NCBI GenBank assembly: GCA_965237855.1
Contig: CBDEGK010000004.1
Span: forward strand, 868,001 to 932,000
Source of the DNA: CBDEGK01 sp965237855
GTDB lineage: Bacteria; Pseudomonadota; Gammaproteobacteria; Pseudomonadales; Halieaceae
Direction of reading: 5' to 3'
Length of the DNA: 64,000 nt
The notes under the pieces were generated by a model. That model ran no database searches. It was not told the DNA's origin and saw only the letters and a program-made list of their open reading frames with translations. The first letter of the stretch is position 1; every line of letters begins with the position of its first letter. A program made the translations under genes and the position numbers. Below, piece by piece: positions 17,491 to 26,767 of the stretch.

Positions 17491-18876
17491 TTATGCTATG
17501 TCACGATACTCGTCCAGCGCGTCGTTGATATAATCGATCAGTATCCACCCATCGGGCAGCACCTCCGCATCAGCCATGATGCACACATTGAAATTTCCCG
17601 CATAACTCCACACAGTGATATTGAGGCCAACGCCTCCCGTGACCTGCCCTATCGACAACCGATTGCTAACGGTTGCCGAGCCAAGTTTCAGTGGCTCTCG
17701 CGGCCCCGCCACGTTAGACAACACCAGGTTACCAGCCTGGTTTACGCGTCCCCGGGTATGTTCTACTACCCATCTAGTCACGCGAGCGAACAATTCCGGC
17801 ATCAACTCCAATACACGAGTGATATTGGCCTCGCGGGTCGCCCGCAGGAACTTTTTCATCTCGGCTGCCGAATCGTGGGCCACCTTCAATCGTTCCATCG
17901 GATCGGTGATATGACTAGGTACCCACATATAGCCGTTCCCCAGGAGATTACCCACCAGGTCGTCTTCCTCAGGCGGCGGACGCAGGTTCACCGGTAGCGA
18001 CGCGACCAGCGGACCGGCTGCATCTACATCGAACGCGGAATTCTCGAACAGCTTCCGAAAGGCGCCCGCGCATACCGCGACAAACAGGTCGTTGATGGTC
18101 ACTCCATGACGTTTACTGATTGCTTTGATGTCGTCGAGGGGGAATGTCTTGTACACAAAGGTACGACGGTGCGACAAAGCGGTATTGAAGGGGGAAAAAG
18201 GCGCGTCTGCAGGGCCAGGCGGTAGCGTTGAGCCGGCCTCCTCGCACTCCTTGCGATACTGCCTCAATTTTCGGAATCCGCTCACAATTCCCGGCAATTC
18301 ACGACAGAACAAGAGAGGCAGATCGAGCAGGCCCTTAAGTAATAGCCGCGCAGGTCCCGGCGCCGCGTGCTGCTTCAACTCCGCGATAGGGTAAGACGAG
18401 TATTTTTCCGGCTGCAATATCCGCTCCAGCAATCGCGCAGCGCCACTACCATCGGTATAGGCATGGTGGAATAAACTAATCACCGCCACCTTTCCGTCGG
18501 CCAGACCGTCAACGATCCAGCAAAGCCACAGCGGCACGCTCTGATCGAGGGGGTAGGCGTACAATTCGGAAACCAGCTGGCTGAATGCGCGATCATCGCC
18601 CGGCGTAGGGCAGGTCACCCGTCGCAAGTGGTAGCGGATATCGAAATCATCGGCCTGAACCCAAACCGGGTGGTTGATTCCCAAGGGGATCCTGGCCAAC
18701 TTCCACTGCAGCATGGGAACCGTCCTGATACCCGCGGAAAATTCTTCCACCAGGGTTTCATAACGGGGTATTGGCATATCGCCGTAATCGAGGATGGCGA
18801 TTTTCAGGGTGTGTTGGTACCACCGGGGCCGTTCGTTATGGACCAGGAAAGCGCTGAGACCGTCCAGGCGTCTCAT
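17491..18876 (-). CDS. Wax ester synthase/diacylglycerol acyltransferase (WS/DGAT)
   Basis: A 461-residue WS/DGAT family enzyme that joins fatty acyl-CoA to long-chain alcohols or diacylglycerol to make neutral storage lipids. The N-terminus MRRLDGLSAFLVHNE fits the family opening (MxxLDxxFL). The catalytic HHxxxDG is present as FHHAYTDGSG (His137, His138, Asp142). The conserved NDLFVAVCAGA and the C-terminal VSNVAGP-type stretch (LVLSNVAGPREPL) are intact. It starts 18 bp from the divergent intradiol dioxygenase and is probably in one operon with the SDR that follows. Length is normal. Confidence 0.93.
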   Translation of the reverse strand: MRRLDGLSAFLVHNERPRWYQHTLKIAILDYGDMPIPRYETLVEEFSAGIRTVPMLQWKLARIPLGINHPVWVQADDFDIRYHLRRVTCPTPGDDRAFSQLVSELYAYPLDQSVPLWLCWIVDGLADGKVAVISLFHHAYTDGSGAARLLERILQPEKYSSYPIAELKQHAAPGPARLLLKGLLDLPLLFCRELPGIVSGFRKLRQYRKECEEAGSTLPPGPADAPFSPFNTALSHRRTFVYKTFPLDDIKAISKRHGVTINDLFVAVCAGAFRKLFENSAFDVDAAGPLVASLPVNLRPPPEEDDLVGNLLGNGYMWVPSHITDPMERLKVAHDSAAEMKKFLRATREANITRVLELMPELFARVTRWVVEHTRGRVNQAGNLVLSNVAGPREPLKLGSATVSNRLSIGQVTGGVGLNITVWSYAGNFNVCIMADAEVLPDGWILIDYINDALDEYRDIA

Positions 18877-18893
18877 GACAGTGCCTTGATCCC

Positions 18894-19391
18894 GTGCTCT
18901 ACACCTCTCACCAGAGCGCCCTGGTTGAAATCTGGCACAGCGACGCCGAGGGCGTTTACTCCGCCTATCCCGACCACCTCAATAGAGCGCAGTTTGATAC
19001 CCTGGCATTTCTCAACGCCAATGTGGTTGACGGACACGCGCACGCAACCAACGACACCAGTTTCCTGCGCGATGCCCAGACCAGTGACGCCAGTGGCAAG
19101 CTGGTGTTCGAAACCATCTTTCCCGGCTGGTACGACCTGCGGGTGCCCCATATTCATCTCAAGGTGTTCGTCGAAGACACAGCCTGTCTCACCACCCAGC
19201 TGTATTTTCCCGAAGAATTCAGCGATCACATCTATAGCAATCATGAACATTACATAGCCTATGGACCATGCCCCTATCGCCAACACAATGACCGGGTGCT
19301 GAGCAAGTATCGCGACGCGCGAGGCTTACTGGTGACACCAGAACAAGATGGCCAGGACCTGGTTTCTTCAGTGCGACTGGCACTCAGCTAG
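18894..19391 (+). CDS. Short intradiol ring-cleavage dioxygenase-like protein
   Basis: A 165-residue protein covering only the catalytic Dioxygenase_C fold. LVEIWHSDAEGVYS matches the strand VEIWQADAxGxY. GWYDLRVPHIHLKVF carries Tyr and the two iron-ligand histidines in the usual Y-x-x-R-x-P-H-I-H arrangement. A Fe(III) catechol, hydroxyquinol or protocatechuate-like dioxygenase is expected. The start GTG 18894 leaves almost nothing before the domain, and an in-frame TGA at 18876 overlaps the start codon of the divergent WS/DGAT gene, so no longer N-terminus is possible. The lost N-terminal part normally dimerises catechol dioxygenases; secreted or single-domain relatives exist without it. 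Confidence 0.75.
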   Translation: MLYTSHQSALVEIWHSDAEGVYSAYPDHLNRAQFDTLAFLNANVVDGHAHATNDTSFLRDAQTSDASGKLVFETIFPGWYDLRVPHIHLKVFVEDTACLTTQLYFPEEFSDHIYSNHEHYIAYGPCPYRQHNDRVLSKYRDARGLLVTPEQDGQDLVSSVRLALS

Positions 19392-19420
19392 CAAAAACCT
19401 AGGCTAATCCTGTTTTCGAT

Positions 19421-21064
19421 TCACGGCTCCAGTTGCCCGCGCAGTTCACCGCCGGGATTGGCGCTTGTGTGGACATTGACATACAGTTCACCGGCCCATA
19501 GCGCGGCATAAGCGTCACTGTCGAGAACCGTGCTGGATAACTCCCAGTGATTCGCGTCATCCACATCCTGCACCAGCCCCACCAACACGCCGCCGTTAAT
19601 ACCGGCAAATCCCTGGTGAATGTGCGCGGCACTGGCATCATCCAAATCACTGGTGGTGGCGTGTAACACCACACTCATATCATTGCTGTTAAGGGTGAGG
19701 GCGGCCCGGCCGGAGGCGGCACTGGTGACCGCCGGGTTTTCGTTGTCACCCGACAACGCACTCCAGATCACCGAAATATTATCTGGCAGCAATTGCCCTC
19801 GTAGTTCACCGCCGGCATTGGTGGCACTGTGCACATTGACATACAGTTCACCGGCCCACAGGGCGGCATACACGTCACTGTCCAGAACCGTGTTCGACAG
19901 CAACCAGTGGTTCGAATCATTGGCGTCTTGCTCCAGCCCTACCACGACGCCGCCATTGACGCCGGCAAAGCCCTGGTGGATGTGCGCGGCGCTGGAGTCA
20001 TCCAGGTCACTGGTGGTGGCGTGCAGCACCACACTCATATCTTCGCTGTTCAGGGTGAGGGCCGCTCTACCGGAGGCGGCACTGGCGACGGCAGGATTTT
20101 CGTTGTCACCAGACAGCGTGCTCCAGATCACAGAGATACTATCGGTTAACAATTGGCCGCGGATTTCTCCCGCTGGATTGGTTTCGCTGTGCACATTGAC
20201 ATAGAACTCACCGCTGGAAAAACTGGTCATCTCCTCGGCACTTAAGGTGGTATCGTCCGGCACCACCCACTGGCTTGCGTCACTGCCCTGGCTCAGGGAA
20301 ATGCTTACGTCACCACTAATCCCGGCAAAGGCTTTGTGAATATGCGCGGCAGTCACTTCCACACCAGTAACGGTAACGGAACCGGTTAAGGCACCGCTAG
20401 CCAGGTCGAGCGTCATTGAGCCCCAGCCAGCGGCACTGGTACTGACAGCGGGAACCTCGGCATCACCCGACAACACGATAGCCGCGCGATTGCTGTCACC
20501 CCGGGCCACACTGATCGCCTCGGTCAGGGATTCATCGGAGGCGTCAATACTGGCCGTCAATTGCGCCAGGCTGTCGCCGCTCAGATCCGCAATGCCGTCC
20601 GCATCGGCGTTGGTCACATAGTACTCAGAGAAGCCCAGTCGGTTGCTCACGATGGTGACATCGTCGCCTTGTACGCCATCCAGAATCACGATTGAAATAT
20701 CCTGCAGCGTCGACGCACCGGATTCGAGCTCAGCCACATAGAAATCCAACCCCGCAGTATCCGGTTCGCGGCCGAACAATTGGTCGTACAAATTGGTCAC
20801 TAGTTCCGTGTTGGAGAGGTTGCCAAATCGATCCTGGAATTCCTGGGACTCGGCAAAGGCATCTATCACACTGCTGAGATCACCGCCCTCGGTTTCGAGC
20901 CGGTCGGCCCAAAACGCCAGGCCAGCGGGGTCGGCCGGTCGGCCGTAGTAGGCGAGATAAGCGCCTAACATTCGCTCTTCAGCAGCGCTGAATTCTTGCG
21001 CTTGTGCGGGGATTGTCACGGCCCATAGCAGGGCGAGGAAAATAGTGGCAAGTTGCTTAAACAT
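19421..21064 (-). CDS. Secreted DUF4214 / triple CHRD-domain protein
   Basis: A 547-residue exported protein. A signal peptide (1-22, ending PAQAQE) precedes a DUF4214 helical region (~24-150; AYYGRPADPAGLAFWADRL and LYDQLFGREPDTAGLDFY), found in surface and extracellular proteins. Three CHRD beta domains follow at about 192-308, 310-429 and 430-547. Each has the AAHIHxxFAGxxG and GE(L/I)RGQL landmarks of the chordin-like fold. Domains 2 and 3 are near copies. No enzyme motif is present, so a structural, adhesion or metal-binding role outside the cell is likely. It is a single gene ending just past the dioxygenase, with the terminator and aceA upstream. Confidence 0.88.
   Translation of the reverse strand: MFKQLATIFLALLWAVTIPAQAQEFSAAEERMLGAYLAYYGRPADPAGLAFWADRLETEGGDLSSVIDAFAESQEFQDRFGNLSNTELVTNLYDQLFGREPDTAGLDFYVAELESGASTLQDISIVILDGVQGDDVTIVSNRLGFSEYYVTNADADGIADLSGDSLAQLTASIDASDESLTEAISVARGDSNRAAIVLSGDAEVPAVSTSAAGWGSMTLDLASGALTGSVTVTGVEVTAAHIHKAFAGISGDVSISLSQGSDASQWVVPDDTTLSAEEMTSFSSGEFYVNVHSETNPAGEIRGQLLTDSISVIWSTLSGDNENPAVASAASGRAALTLNSEDMSVVLHATTSDLDDSSAAHIHQGFAGVNGGVVVGLEQDANDSNHWLLSNTVLDSDVYAALWAGELYVNVHSATNAGGELRGQLLPDNISVIWSALSGDNENPAVTSAASGRAALTLNSNDMSVVLHATTSDLDDASAAHIHQGFAGINGGVLVGLVQDVDDANHWELSSTVLDSDAYAALWAGELYVNVHTSANPGGELRGQLEP
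19424..20137 (-). repeat. Tandem duplication of about 357 bp encoding CHRD domains 2 and 3
   Basis: Bases 19424-19777 and 19778-20137 encode two adjacent CHRD domains that agree at most residues (ISVIWS, LSGDNENPAV, ASGRAALTLN, MSVVLHATTSDLDD, AHIHQGFAG, YAALWAGELYVNVH). The nucleotide sequences are visibly alike as well, indicating a recent in-frame duplication. The first CHRD copy (residues ~192-308) is much more diverged. Confidence 0.85.
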
Positions 21065-21252
21065 AGGAACACTCCGTTTCTGTTATTCAGATTGTGGAAA
21101 TGCCGGTCTAAGAGCGGTTGGCAGACGGTAGAGACCCTCGGTCTGGCCAGAAGTTCCAGACTCTTTTGTAAACTAAGTCACAAATGAGCCCGGTAGGAAC
21201 CACAGGGCATAAGCGCTTATTTTTATAGACGATATGTGCACAAAAAGAGGAT

Positions 21253-21286
21253 AAAAAAAGGCCGGTATCTCGCGATACCGGCCTTT
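21253..21286 (-). terminator. Intrinsic terminator of the isocitrate lyase gene
   Basis: A perfect 13-bp stem (AAAGGCCGGTATC with its complement) and a 4-base loop, followed on the minus strand by seven T residues. It lies 20 bases beyond the aceA stop and ends that transcript. The A-rich other side would allow weak function on the plus strand as well, but no plus-strand gene feeds into it. Confidence 0.9.
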
Positions 21287-21306
21287 GGAATAAGGGATTG
21301 GGGTCC

Positions 21307-22899
21307 CTAGAACTGGTTCATGGTGTTGTCTTTACCACCAGCCAGCAGGGCGCTGTCACCGGCAAAGTATTCTTTGTGGTCATCACCCATGTCGGAGCCA
21401 GCCATGTTCTGGTGTTTCACGCAGGCGATACCCTGGCGGATTTCCTGGCGCTGTACACCTTTCACATAACCCAGCATGCCCTGCTCGCCAAAGTACGCCT
21501 TGGCCAGGTTGTCCGTAGACAGGGCCGCGGTGTGGTAAGTCGGCAGCGTGATCAGGTGGTGGAAGATACCCGCTTCGCGGGCGGAATCTGCCTGGAAAGT
21601 GCGAATCCACTCATCGGCTTCAGCGGCCAGATCGGTCTCATCGTAATCAACGCTCATCAGTTGATCGCGGTCGTAAGCAGCCACATCTTTGCCTTCTTCA
21701 GTCCAGGCATCAAACACCTGCTGGCGGAAATTCAGGGTCCAGTTGAAGGACGGGCTGTTGTTGTAAACCAGCTTGGCATTGGGAATGACTTCGCGGATGC
21801 GCTTAACCATGCCACCGATCTGGCCGATGTGGGGCTTCTCGGTTTCGATCCACAGCAGGTCGGCGCCGTGTTGCAGGGAGGTAATGCTGTCCAGCACACA
21901 GCGGTCTTCGCCAGTGCCCTTGCGGAACTGGTACAGGTTCGACGGCAGACGCTTGGGGCGCATCAGTTGGTCGTGGTACTTGATGATCACGTCGCCGTGG
22001 TCCATATCGGCGGGATCGAGCTCCTCCAGGTCGAGGAAGCTGTTGTACTGGTCGCCCAGGTCACCCGGTGTGTGGGTTACCGCGATCTGCTTGGTCAGGC
22101 CAGCGCCCAGGGAGTCGGTACGGGCAACGATCACGCCCTCTTCTACACCCAGCTCAAGGAAGGCGTAACGCACGGCGCGAATCTTGGCCAGGAAATCTTC
22201 GTGGGGAACCGTAACCTTACCGTCCTGGTGGCCACACTGCTTCTCGTCAGACACCTGGTTCTCCAGCTGGATGGCGCAGGCACCGGCTTCGATCATCTTC
22301 TTGGCCAGCAGGTAAGTCGCTTCGGCATTACCAAAGCCGGCATCGATGTCAGCGATGATGGGCACTACGTGAGTCTGGTAGTTGTCGATCTGGTTCTGGA
22401 TGCTCTTCAGAGCAACCTCGTCGCCAGCGGTGCGAGCAGCGTCCAGTTCACGGAACAAGCCGCCCAATTCGCGCGCGTCAGCCTGGCGCAAGAAGGTGTA
22501 CAGCTCTTCAATCAAGCCGGATACGGAGGTCTTTTCATGCATGGACTGGTCAGGCAGCGGGCCGAAGTCAGAACGCAGGGCGGCAATCATCCAACCAGAC
22601 AGGTACAGATAGCGCTTGTCAGTGCTATTGAAGTGCTTCTTTATAGAGACCAGCTTCTGCTGACCAATAAAGCCGTGCCAGCAACCCAATGACTGGGTGT
22701 ACTGGGAGGGATCGGCGTCGTAGTCCGCCATATCCTTGCGCATAATTGCGGAGGTGTACTTGGCGATATCAATACCGGTCTTGAAACGGTTCTGCAGGCG
22801 CATCCGGGCTACAGATTCCGCGTCGATAGAAGCCCAGGTATCCGGGTTATCCTTAATCAGCTGACCAACGGTTTCAACATCTTGCGTAAAAGTCGTCAT
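21307..22899 (-). CDS. aceA: Isocitrate lyase
   Basis: A 530-residue isocitrate lyase, the glyoxylate-shunt enzyme that splits isocitrate into succinate and glyoxylate so that acetyl-CoA from fat or acetate can feed biosynthesis. The active-site loop is DEKQCGHQDGKVTVPHEDF; the cysteine is intact and Gln replaces the usual Lys, as in the long Pseudomonas-type subfamily. VPIIADIDAGFGN gives the Mg-binding aspartates, and SPSFNWTLNFRQQVFD matches the SPSxNW motif. Length fits that subfamily. It is monocistronic with its own terminator. Its presence beside acyl-CoA enzymes suits growth on lipids or other acetyl-CoA-yielding substrates. Confidence 0.97.
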   Translation of the reverse strand: MTTFTQDVETVGQLIKDNPDTWASIDAESVARMRLQNRFKTGIDIAKYTSAIMRKDMADYDADPSQYTQSLGCWHGFIGQQKLVSIKKHFNSTDKRYLYLSGWMIAALRSDFGPLPDQSMHEKTSVSGLIEELYTFLRQADARELGGLFRELDAARTAGDEVALKSIQNQIDNYQTHVVPIIADIDAGFGNAEATYLLAKKMIEAGACAIQLENQVSDEKQCGHQDGKVTVPHEDFLAKIRAVRYAFLELGVEEGVIVARTDSLGAGLTKQIAVTHTPGDLGDQYNSFLDLEELDPADMDHGDVIIKYHDQLMRPKRLPSNLYQFRKGTGEDRCVLDSITSLQHGADLLWIETEKPHIGQIGGMVKRIREVIPNAKLVYNNSPSFNWTLNFRQQVFDAWTEEGKDVAAYDRDQLMSVDYDETDLAAEADEWIRTFQADSAREAGIFHHLITLPTYHTAALSTDNLAKAYFGEQGMLGYVKGVQRQEIRQGIACVKHQNMAGSDMGDDHKEYFAGDSALLAGGKDNTMNQF

Positions 22900-23132
22900 G
22901 GCAATGTCCTAAACGAGTCTGAGTAAATTATGGGCGCAGTGTAATGACTCGGTGACTATAAGCGAACTAAATGCGATGGATACCTACTATTCACCGGGTG
23001 AATTTGAAAGGGCGAAAATAACGAAAGCAGCGAAAGTAGCGAATGGCGCGCCTTCCAAGGGGATGGCGCAACCGCCCTAGCCGAAATGCCGCGATCAGAC
23101 TAGTATTAATGCCACATTACCAACCCCGGAAA

Positions 23133-24863
23133 ATGTCCATGCACGACATCATAATAAGAAACGGCAAGGTCATTGACGGCAGCGGCGCCCCCGCCTTTGC
23201 CGGTGATATCGCCATCAAAGATGGCCTTATCACACAGGTGGGAGAGGTTTCCGGCGAGGCTCACCAGGAAATCGATGCCAAGGGCCTGCTGGTCACCCCG
23301 GGCTGGGTCGACATTCACACCCACTACGATGGCCAGGCCACCTGGGACCCCTATCTCACCCCCTCCTCCTGGCACGGTGCCACCACCGTGGTCATGGGCA
23401 ATTGCGGGGTCGGATTTGCCCCAGCCAAGCCCGATGAACGCGAGTGGCTGATCAGTTTGATGGAGAGTGTGGAGGACATCCCCGGCACCGCCCTTGCAGA
23501 AGGCCTGCCCTGGAACTGGGAGAGCTTTCCCGAATACCTGGATGCGCTGGACAATATGCCACGGGCCATTGATATCGGCACCCAGGTTCCCCACTGCGCC
23601 GTGCGCAGCTATGTCATGGGCAAGCGCTGCATGACCGAACTGACCGCCGGTGAAGATGACATCAAGGCTATGGGCGAGATCGTGCAGGAAGGCCTGGAAG
23701 CGGGCGCATTGGGATTTTCAACCTCGCGCACGGTCATTCACCTGACCAAAGAGGGTGATCCTATACCCGGTACCTTTGCCGGCACCAACGAAATGCTGGG
23801 ACTGGCCAAAGCCATGGGCAGCGCCGGCCACGGTGTGCTGGAGATCGCCTCGGATTTCGCCGAGCAAGACGCCGACCTGGGCTGGATGAAGCAGGCCTCG
23901 AAAGAGAACGACATTACCGTCAGCGTGTCGCTGTTGCAGAATGACTTCAAACCCCAGGCCTGGAAAGATGTCTTGAACAATATTGATGCTGCCAACGCCG
24001 ATGGAGCCAGCCTGGTGGCCCAGGTGTCGGGGCGCCCCACCGGGGTTTTGATGTGCCTGGAGGGTTCCACCAACCCCTTCGCCGGCCGGCCGACGTTCCG
24101 GCGGGTACAGGCGCTACCACTGACGGAGCGCGTGGCCGAAATGCGCCGGCCCGAAGTGAAGGAAGCCATTCTCACCGAGCGGTATGAAGGCGGAACCTCC
24201 GGCTTTGTGAAGTTTATTCTGACCAGCTTCCACAAGATGTGGGAATTGGGCGAAGAACCCGATTACGAGCCACCGACAGAAGACAACCTGGTAGCACGCG
24301 CCGAGCGCGAGGGCACCACCCCGGAGGCCCTGGCGTACGACATCATGTTGAAAAATGGTGGACGCGGCATGATTTACTTTCCACTGCTGAACTACTCCGA
24401 CAACAACCTGGACGCCGCCCGGGAAATGATGCTGAGTGAACATTCCCGTTTTGGCTTATCCGATGGCGGCGCCCACTGCGGCGTAATCTGCGATGTCAGC
24501 ATGCCCAGCTTCCTGCTCACCTATTGGGCCCGGGACCGCGCTGGCAACAGGGGAGAAGGCCTGCCGCTGGAGTGGTTGGTACACAAGCAGACTCAGAACA
24601 CCGCTGTATTGTTTGGCCTGAAAGACCGGGGCTTACTCAAGCCGGGTTACAAGGCCGACGTCAACCTGATTGATTTCGAGAACCTGAAAATTCACGCACC
24701 GAAAATGGTCTACGACCTGCCCAGTGACGCGCGCCGCCTGGTGCAGAGCGTTGATGGTTACCGCATGACGATCTGCTCCGGCAAGGTCATTTATGACAAT
24801 GGCCAGGCCACCGGTGAACTGCCCGGTAAATTGATTCGCGGCCCGCAAGCCGCACCGCAATAA
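23133..24863 (+). CDS. N-acyl-D-amino-acid deacylase-like amidohydrolase (paralogue 1)
   Basis: A 576-residue metal-dependent amidohydrolase. The N-terminal half barrel has IIIRNGKVIDGSG and WVDIHTHYDGQATWDP, with the HxH metal pair and an Asp of the D-aminoacylase type. Near the C-terminus are LSDGGAHCG (metal Asp and His) and LLKPGYKADVNLIDFENL. This subgroup contains D-aminoacylases and dihydroorotase-like enzymes; the real substrate is unknown. ATG 23133 is taken because the family motif begins directly after it, while the open frame back to 23043 is arginine-rich and unrelated. A close paralogue with the same layout lies at 37623-39341. Followed 23 bp later by a DUF3604 gene. Confidence 0.88.
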   Translation: MSMHDIIIRNGKVIDGSGAPAFAGDIAIKDGLITQVGEVSGEAHQEIDAKGLLVTPGWVDIHTHYDGQATWDPYLTPSSWHGATTVVMGNCGVGFAPAKPDEREWLISLMESVEDIPGTALAEGLPWNWESFPEYLDALDNMPRAIDIGTQVPHCAVRSYVMGKRCMTELTAGEDDIKAMGEIVQEGLEAGALGFSTSRTVIHLTKEGDPIPGTFAGTNEMLGLAKAMGSAGHGVLEIASDFAEQDADLGWMKQASKENDITVSVSLLQNDFKPQAWKDVLNNIDAANADGASLVAQVSGRPTGVLMCLEGSTNPFAGRPTFRRVQALPLTERVAEMRRPEVKEAILTERYEGGTSGFVKFILTSFHKMWELGEEPDYEPPTEDNLVARAEREGTTPEALAYDIMLKNGGRGMIYFPLLNYSDNNLDAAREMMLSEHSRFGLSDGGAHCGVICDVSMPSFLLTYWARDRAGNRGEGLPLEWLVHKQTQNTAVLFGLKDRGLLKPGYKADVNLIDFENLKIHAPKMVYDLPSDARRLVQSVDGYRMTICSGKVIYDNGQATGELPGKLIRGPQAAPQ

Positions 24864-24886
24864 CAAAAAAACTGATAGGGGAACAT

Positions 24887-26755
24887 ATGCGAATTTCCGT
24901 TTTTCTGGCTGGCGCCCTGGCCAGCACCGTGGCCTTTTCCGTAGCAGCCGAGGGAGAAAAGCAGGTGCTGTGGGGTGACACCCACTTGCATACCAGCTAC
25001 TCCTTCGATGCTTTCTTGAACAACAACCTGAGTGCCGACCCGGACACCGCCTATCGCTATGCCAAGGGCATGCCAGTGGTGCACCCCTACCACAAAGCCC
25101 GGGTGCAGATAGATACGCCGCTGGATTTCCTGGTGGTATCAGACCACGCAGTTTATCTCGGGGTGATGCGCGAGATATACGAGAATGGCGCTGATACCTC
25201 GGACGCGGGCTGGTGGGACACGATAAAGATAAAAGTGGGGGAATGGGTTTTTAAACGCGCTATGGATCGACGTGAAGGCAGAGAATTATTCGCCCAGGCA
25301 CTACCCCCGGCCTCGGTGAGCCCCCGTGAAGCTGCTACCGACACAGAGTCACTATCCGAGCGCTCCAGCATACCCACCATGCGCCCGACCCAGGTTGCCG
25401 CCTGGCAGGCTATTGCAGATTTCGCTGACCAGCACAACGAACCCGGCAACTTCACCGCCCTGATCGGCTGGGAATGGAGCTCAATCCCCGCCGGCGCCAA
25501 TCTGCACCGGGTAGTGATAAGCGATGGAGATGCTGCCTCCGCAAAGACCTATCAACCCTTCAGTACCGTAGACAGCATGGTTCCCGAAGATCTGTGGGAC
25601 TTTCTCGACCAGGTCAGTGTATCCAGCGGCGCCGATTTTATTGCCATTCCCCACAACTCCAATATCTCCAAAGGCTATATGTTTGATGAGGTTGGCCTGC
25701 GCGGTAGGCCCTTTACCGAGGAATACATGGCCCAGCGTATGAAGTGGGAGCGCCTGGCCGAGATCACCCAGATCAAAGGCGACAGTGAAACCCACCCGGA
25801 TTTGTCTCCCGATGATGAGTTCGCCGACTTTGAAAGCTACCCCTACTACATTCAGGCCGGCTACACCCCCTATGTAGCGGGCCCCGGCGACTATGTGCGC
25901 TCAGCGCTCAAACGCGGCCTGGCCATCGAGCAGGAAAAGGGTATCAACCCCTATAAGTTTGGTGTAATTGGCTCGACTGACGCCCACACCGGCCTGCCCT
26001 CGGCGGAAGAGTCCAACTTCTGGGGCAAGCTCGCAACGGATTCCATCCCGGAAAACAAACAAGCTCGCTGGGCTGATACCGACAAACCCACCACCAGCGG
26101 TTGGGCCATGTCCGCCTCCGGTCTGGCTGGTGTTTGGGCGCCGGAAAATACCCGCGAAGCCATCTTGGCGGCGATGAAACGCCGGGAAACCTATGCCACC
26201 AGCGGCCCGCGGATCGGCGTGCAGTTCTACGGTGGGGTCGGTTTCAGCGAAGCAGACCTCGAAGCTGCCGATCTCTATCAACGGGCCACGAGTCGTGGTG
26301 TACCCATGGGCGGTGAACTGGACTCACTCAACGAAGCACCCAGTTTCCTGGTCGCCGCAACGAAAGACCCGATCGATGGCAACCTGGATCGTATCCAGAT
26401 CATCAAAGGCTGGGTCGACAGCAGCGGTGAACAACATGAGAAGGTGTACAACGTGGCCTGGTCTGATGGTCGTCAGCTGGACAGCGAGGGCAAGCTTCCC
26501 GCGGTAGGAAACACAGTTGATACCAGCGATGGCTCCTATACCAACAGCATTGGCGCAGAGCAGTTGACCAGTCTGTGGACCGATCCGGATTTTGATCCAT
26601 CTCTGCGCGCCTTCTACTACGCGAGGGTGTTGCAAATCCCCACGCCACGCCACTCCCTGTACGATGCCATCGCCCTGGAGCTGGAGCACGCCTCAGGCCA
26701 GCCAGATACCATCCAGGAACGCGCCTACACCTCTTCAATCTGGTACAACCCCTAG
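24887..26755 (+). CDS. Exported DUF3604 (PHP-like metallohydrolase) protein
   Basis: A 622-residue protein with a signal peptide (1-21, ending SVAAEG). The PHP-like opening WGDTHLHTSYSFDA places HxH next to the N-terminus, and later VVSDHAVYLG, FIAIPHNSN and GSTDAHTGLPS supply further metal-binding His and Asp positions typical of DUF3604. Most family members are uncharacterised periplasmic proteins found in environmental proteobacteria, many copies per genome. It lies directly behind the amidohydrolase gene and is probably co-transcribed with it. A hydrolytic role in the periplasm is inferred from the PHP-like motifs only. Confidence 0.85.
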   Translation: MRISVFLAGALASTVAFSVAAEGEKQVLWGDTHLHTSYSFDAFLNNNLSADPDTAYRYAKGMPVVHPYHKARVQIDTPLDFLVVSDHAVYLGVMREIYENGADTSDAGWWDTIKIKVGEWVFKRAMDRREGRELFAQALPPASVSPREAATDTESLSERSSIPTMRPTQVAAWQAIADFADQHNEPGNFTALIGWEWSSIPAGANLHRVVISDGDAASAKTYQPFSTVDSMVPEDLWDFLDQVSVSSGADFIAIPHNSNISKGYMFDEVGLRGRPFTEEYMAQRMKWERLAEITQIKGDSETHPDLSPDDEFADFESYPYYIQAGYTPYVAGPGDYVRSALKRGLAIEQEKGINPYKFGVIGSTDAHTGLPSAEESNFWGKLATDSIPENKQARWADTDKPTTSGWAMSASGLAGVWAPENTREAILAAMKRRETYATSGPRIGVQFYGGVGFSEADLEAADLYQRATSRGVPMGGELDSLNEAPSFLVAATKDPIDGNLDRIQIIKGWVDSSGEQHEKVYNVAWSDGRQLDSEGKLPAVGNTVDTSDGSYTNSIGAEQLTSLWTDPDFDPSLRAFYYARVLQIPTPRHSLYDAIALELEHASGQPDTIQERAYTSSIWYNP

Positions 26756-26767
26756 CGGGGTTTGCAG

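Noticed and set aside
18858..18893. TGA followed by CAG TGC upstream of the intradiol dioxygenase as a Sec site
   Set aside because: The upstream frame lies inside the start of the divergent WS/DGAT gene and reads no dioxygenase-like sequence; no SECIS-like hairpin fits.
21298..22692. 464-codon plus-strand frame opposite isocitrate lyase
   Set aside because: It is the antisense shadow of aceA; the minus-strand protein has complete isocitrate lyase motifs.
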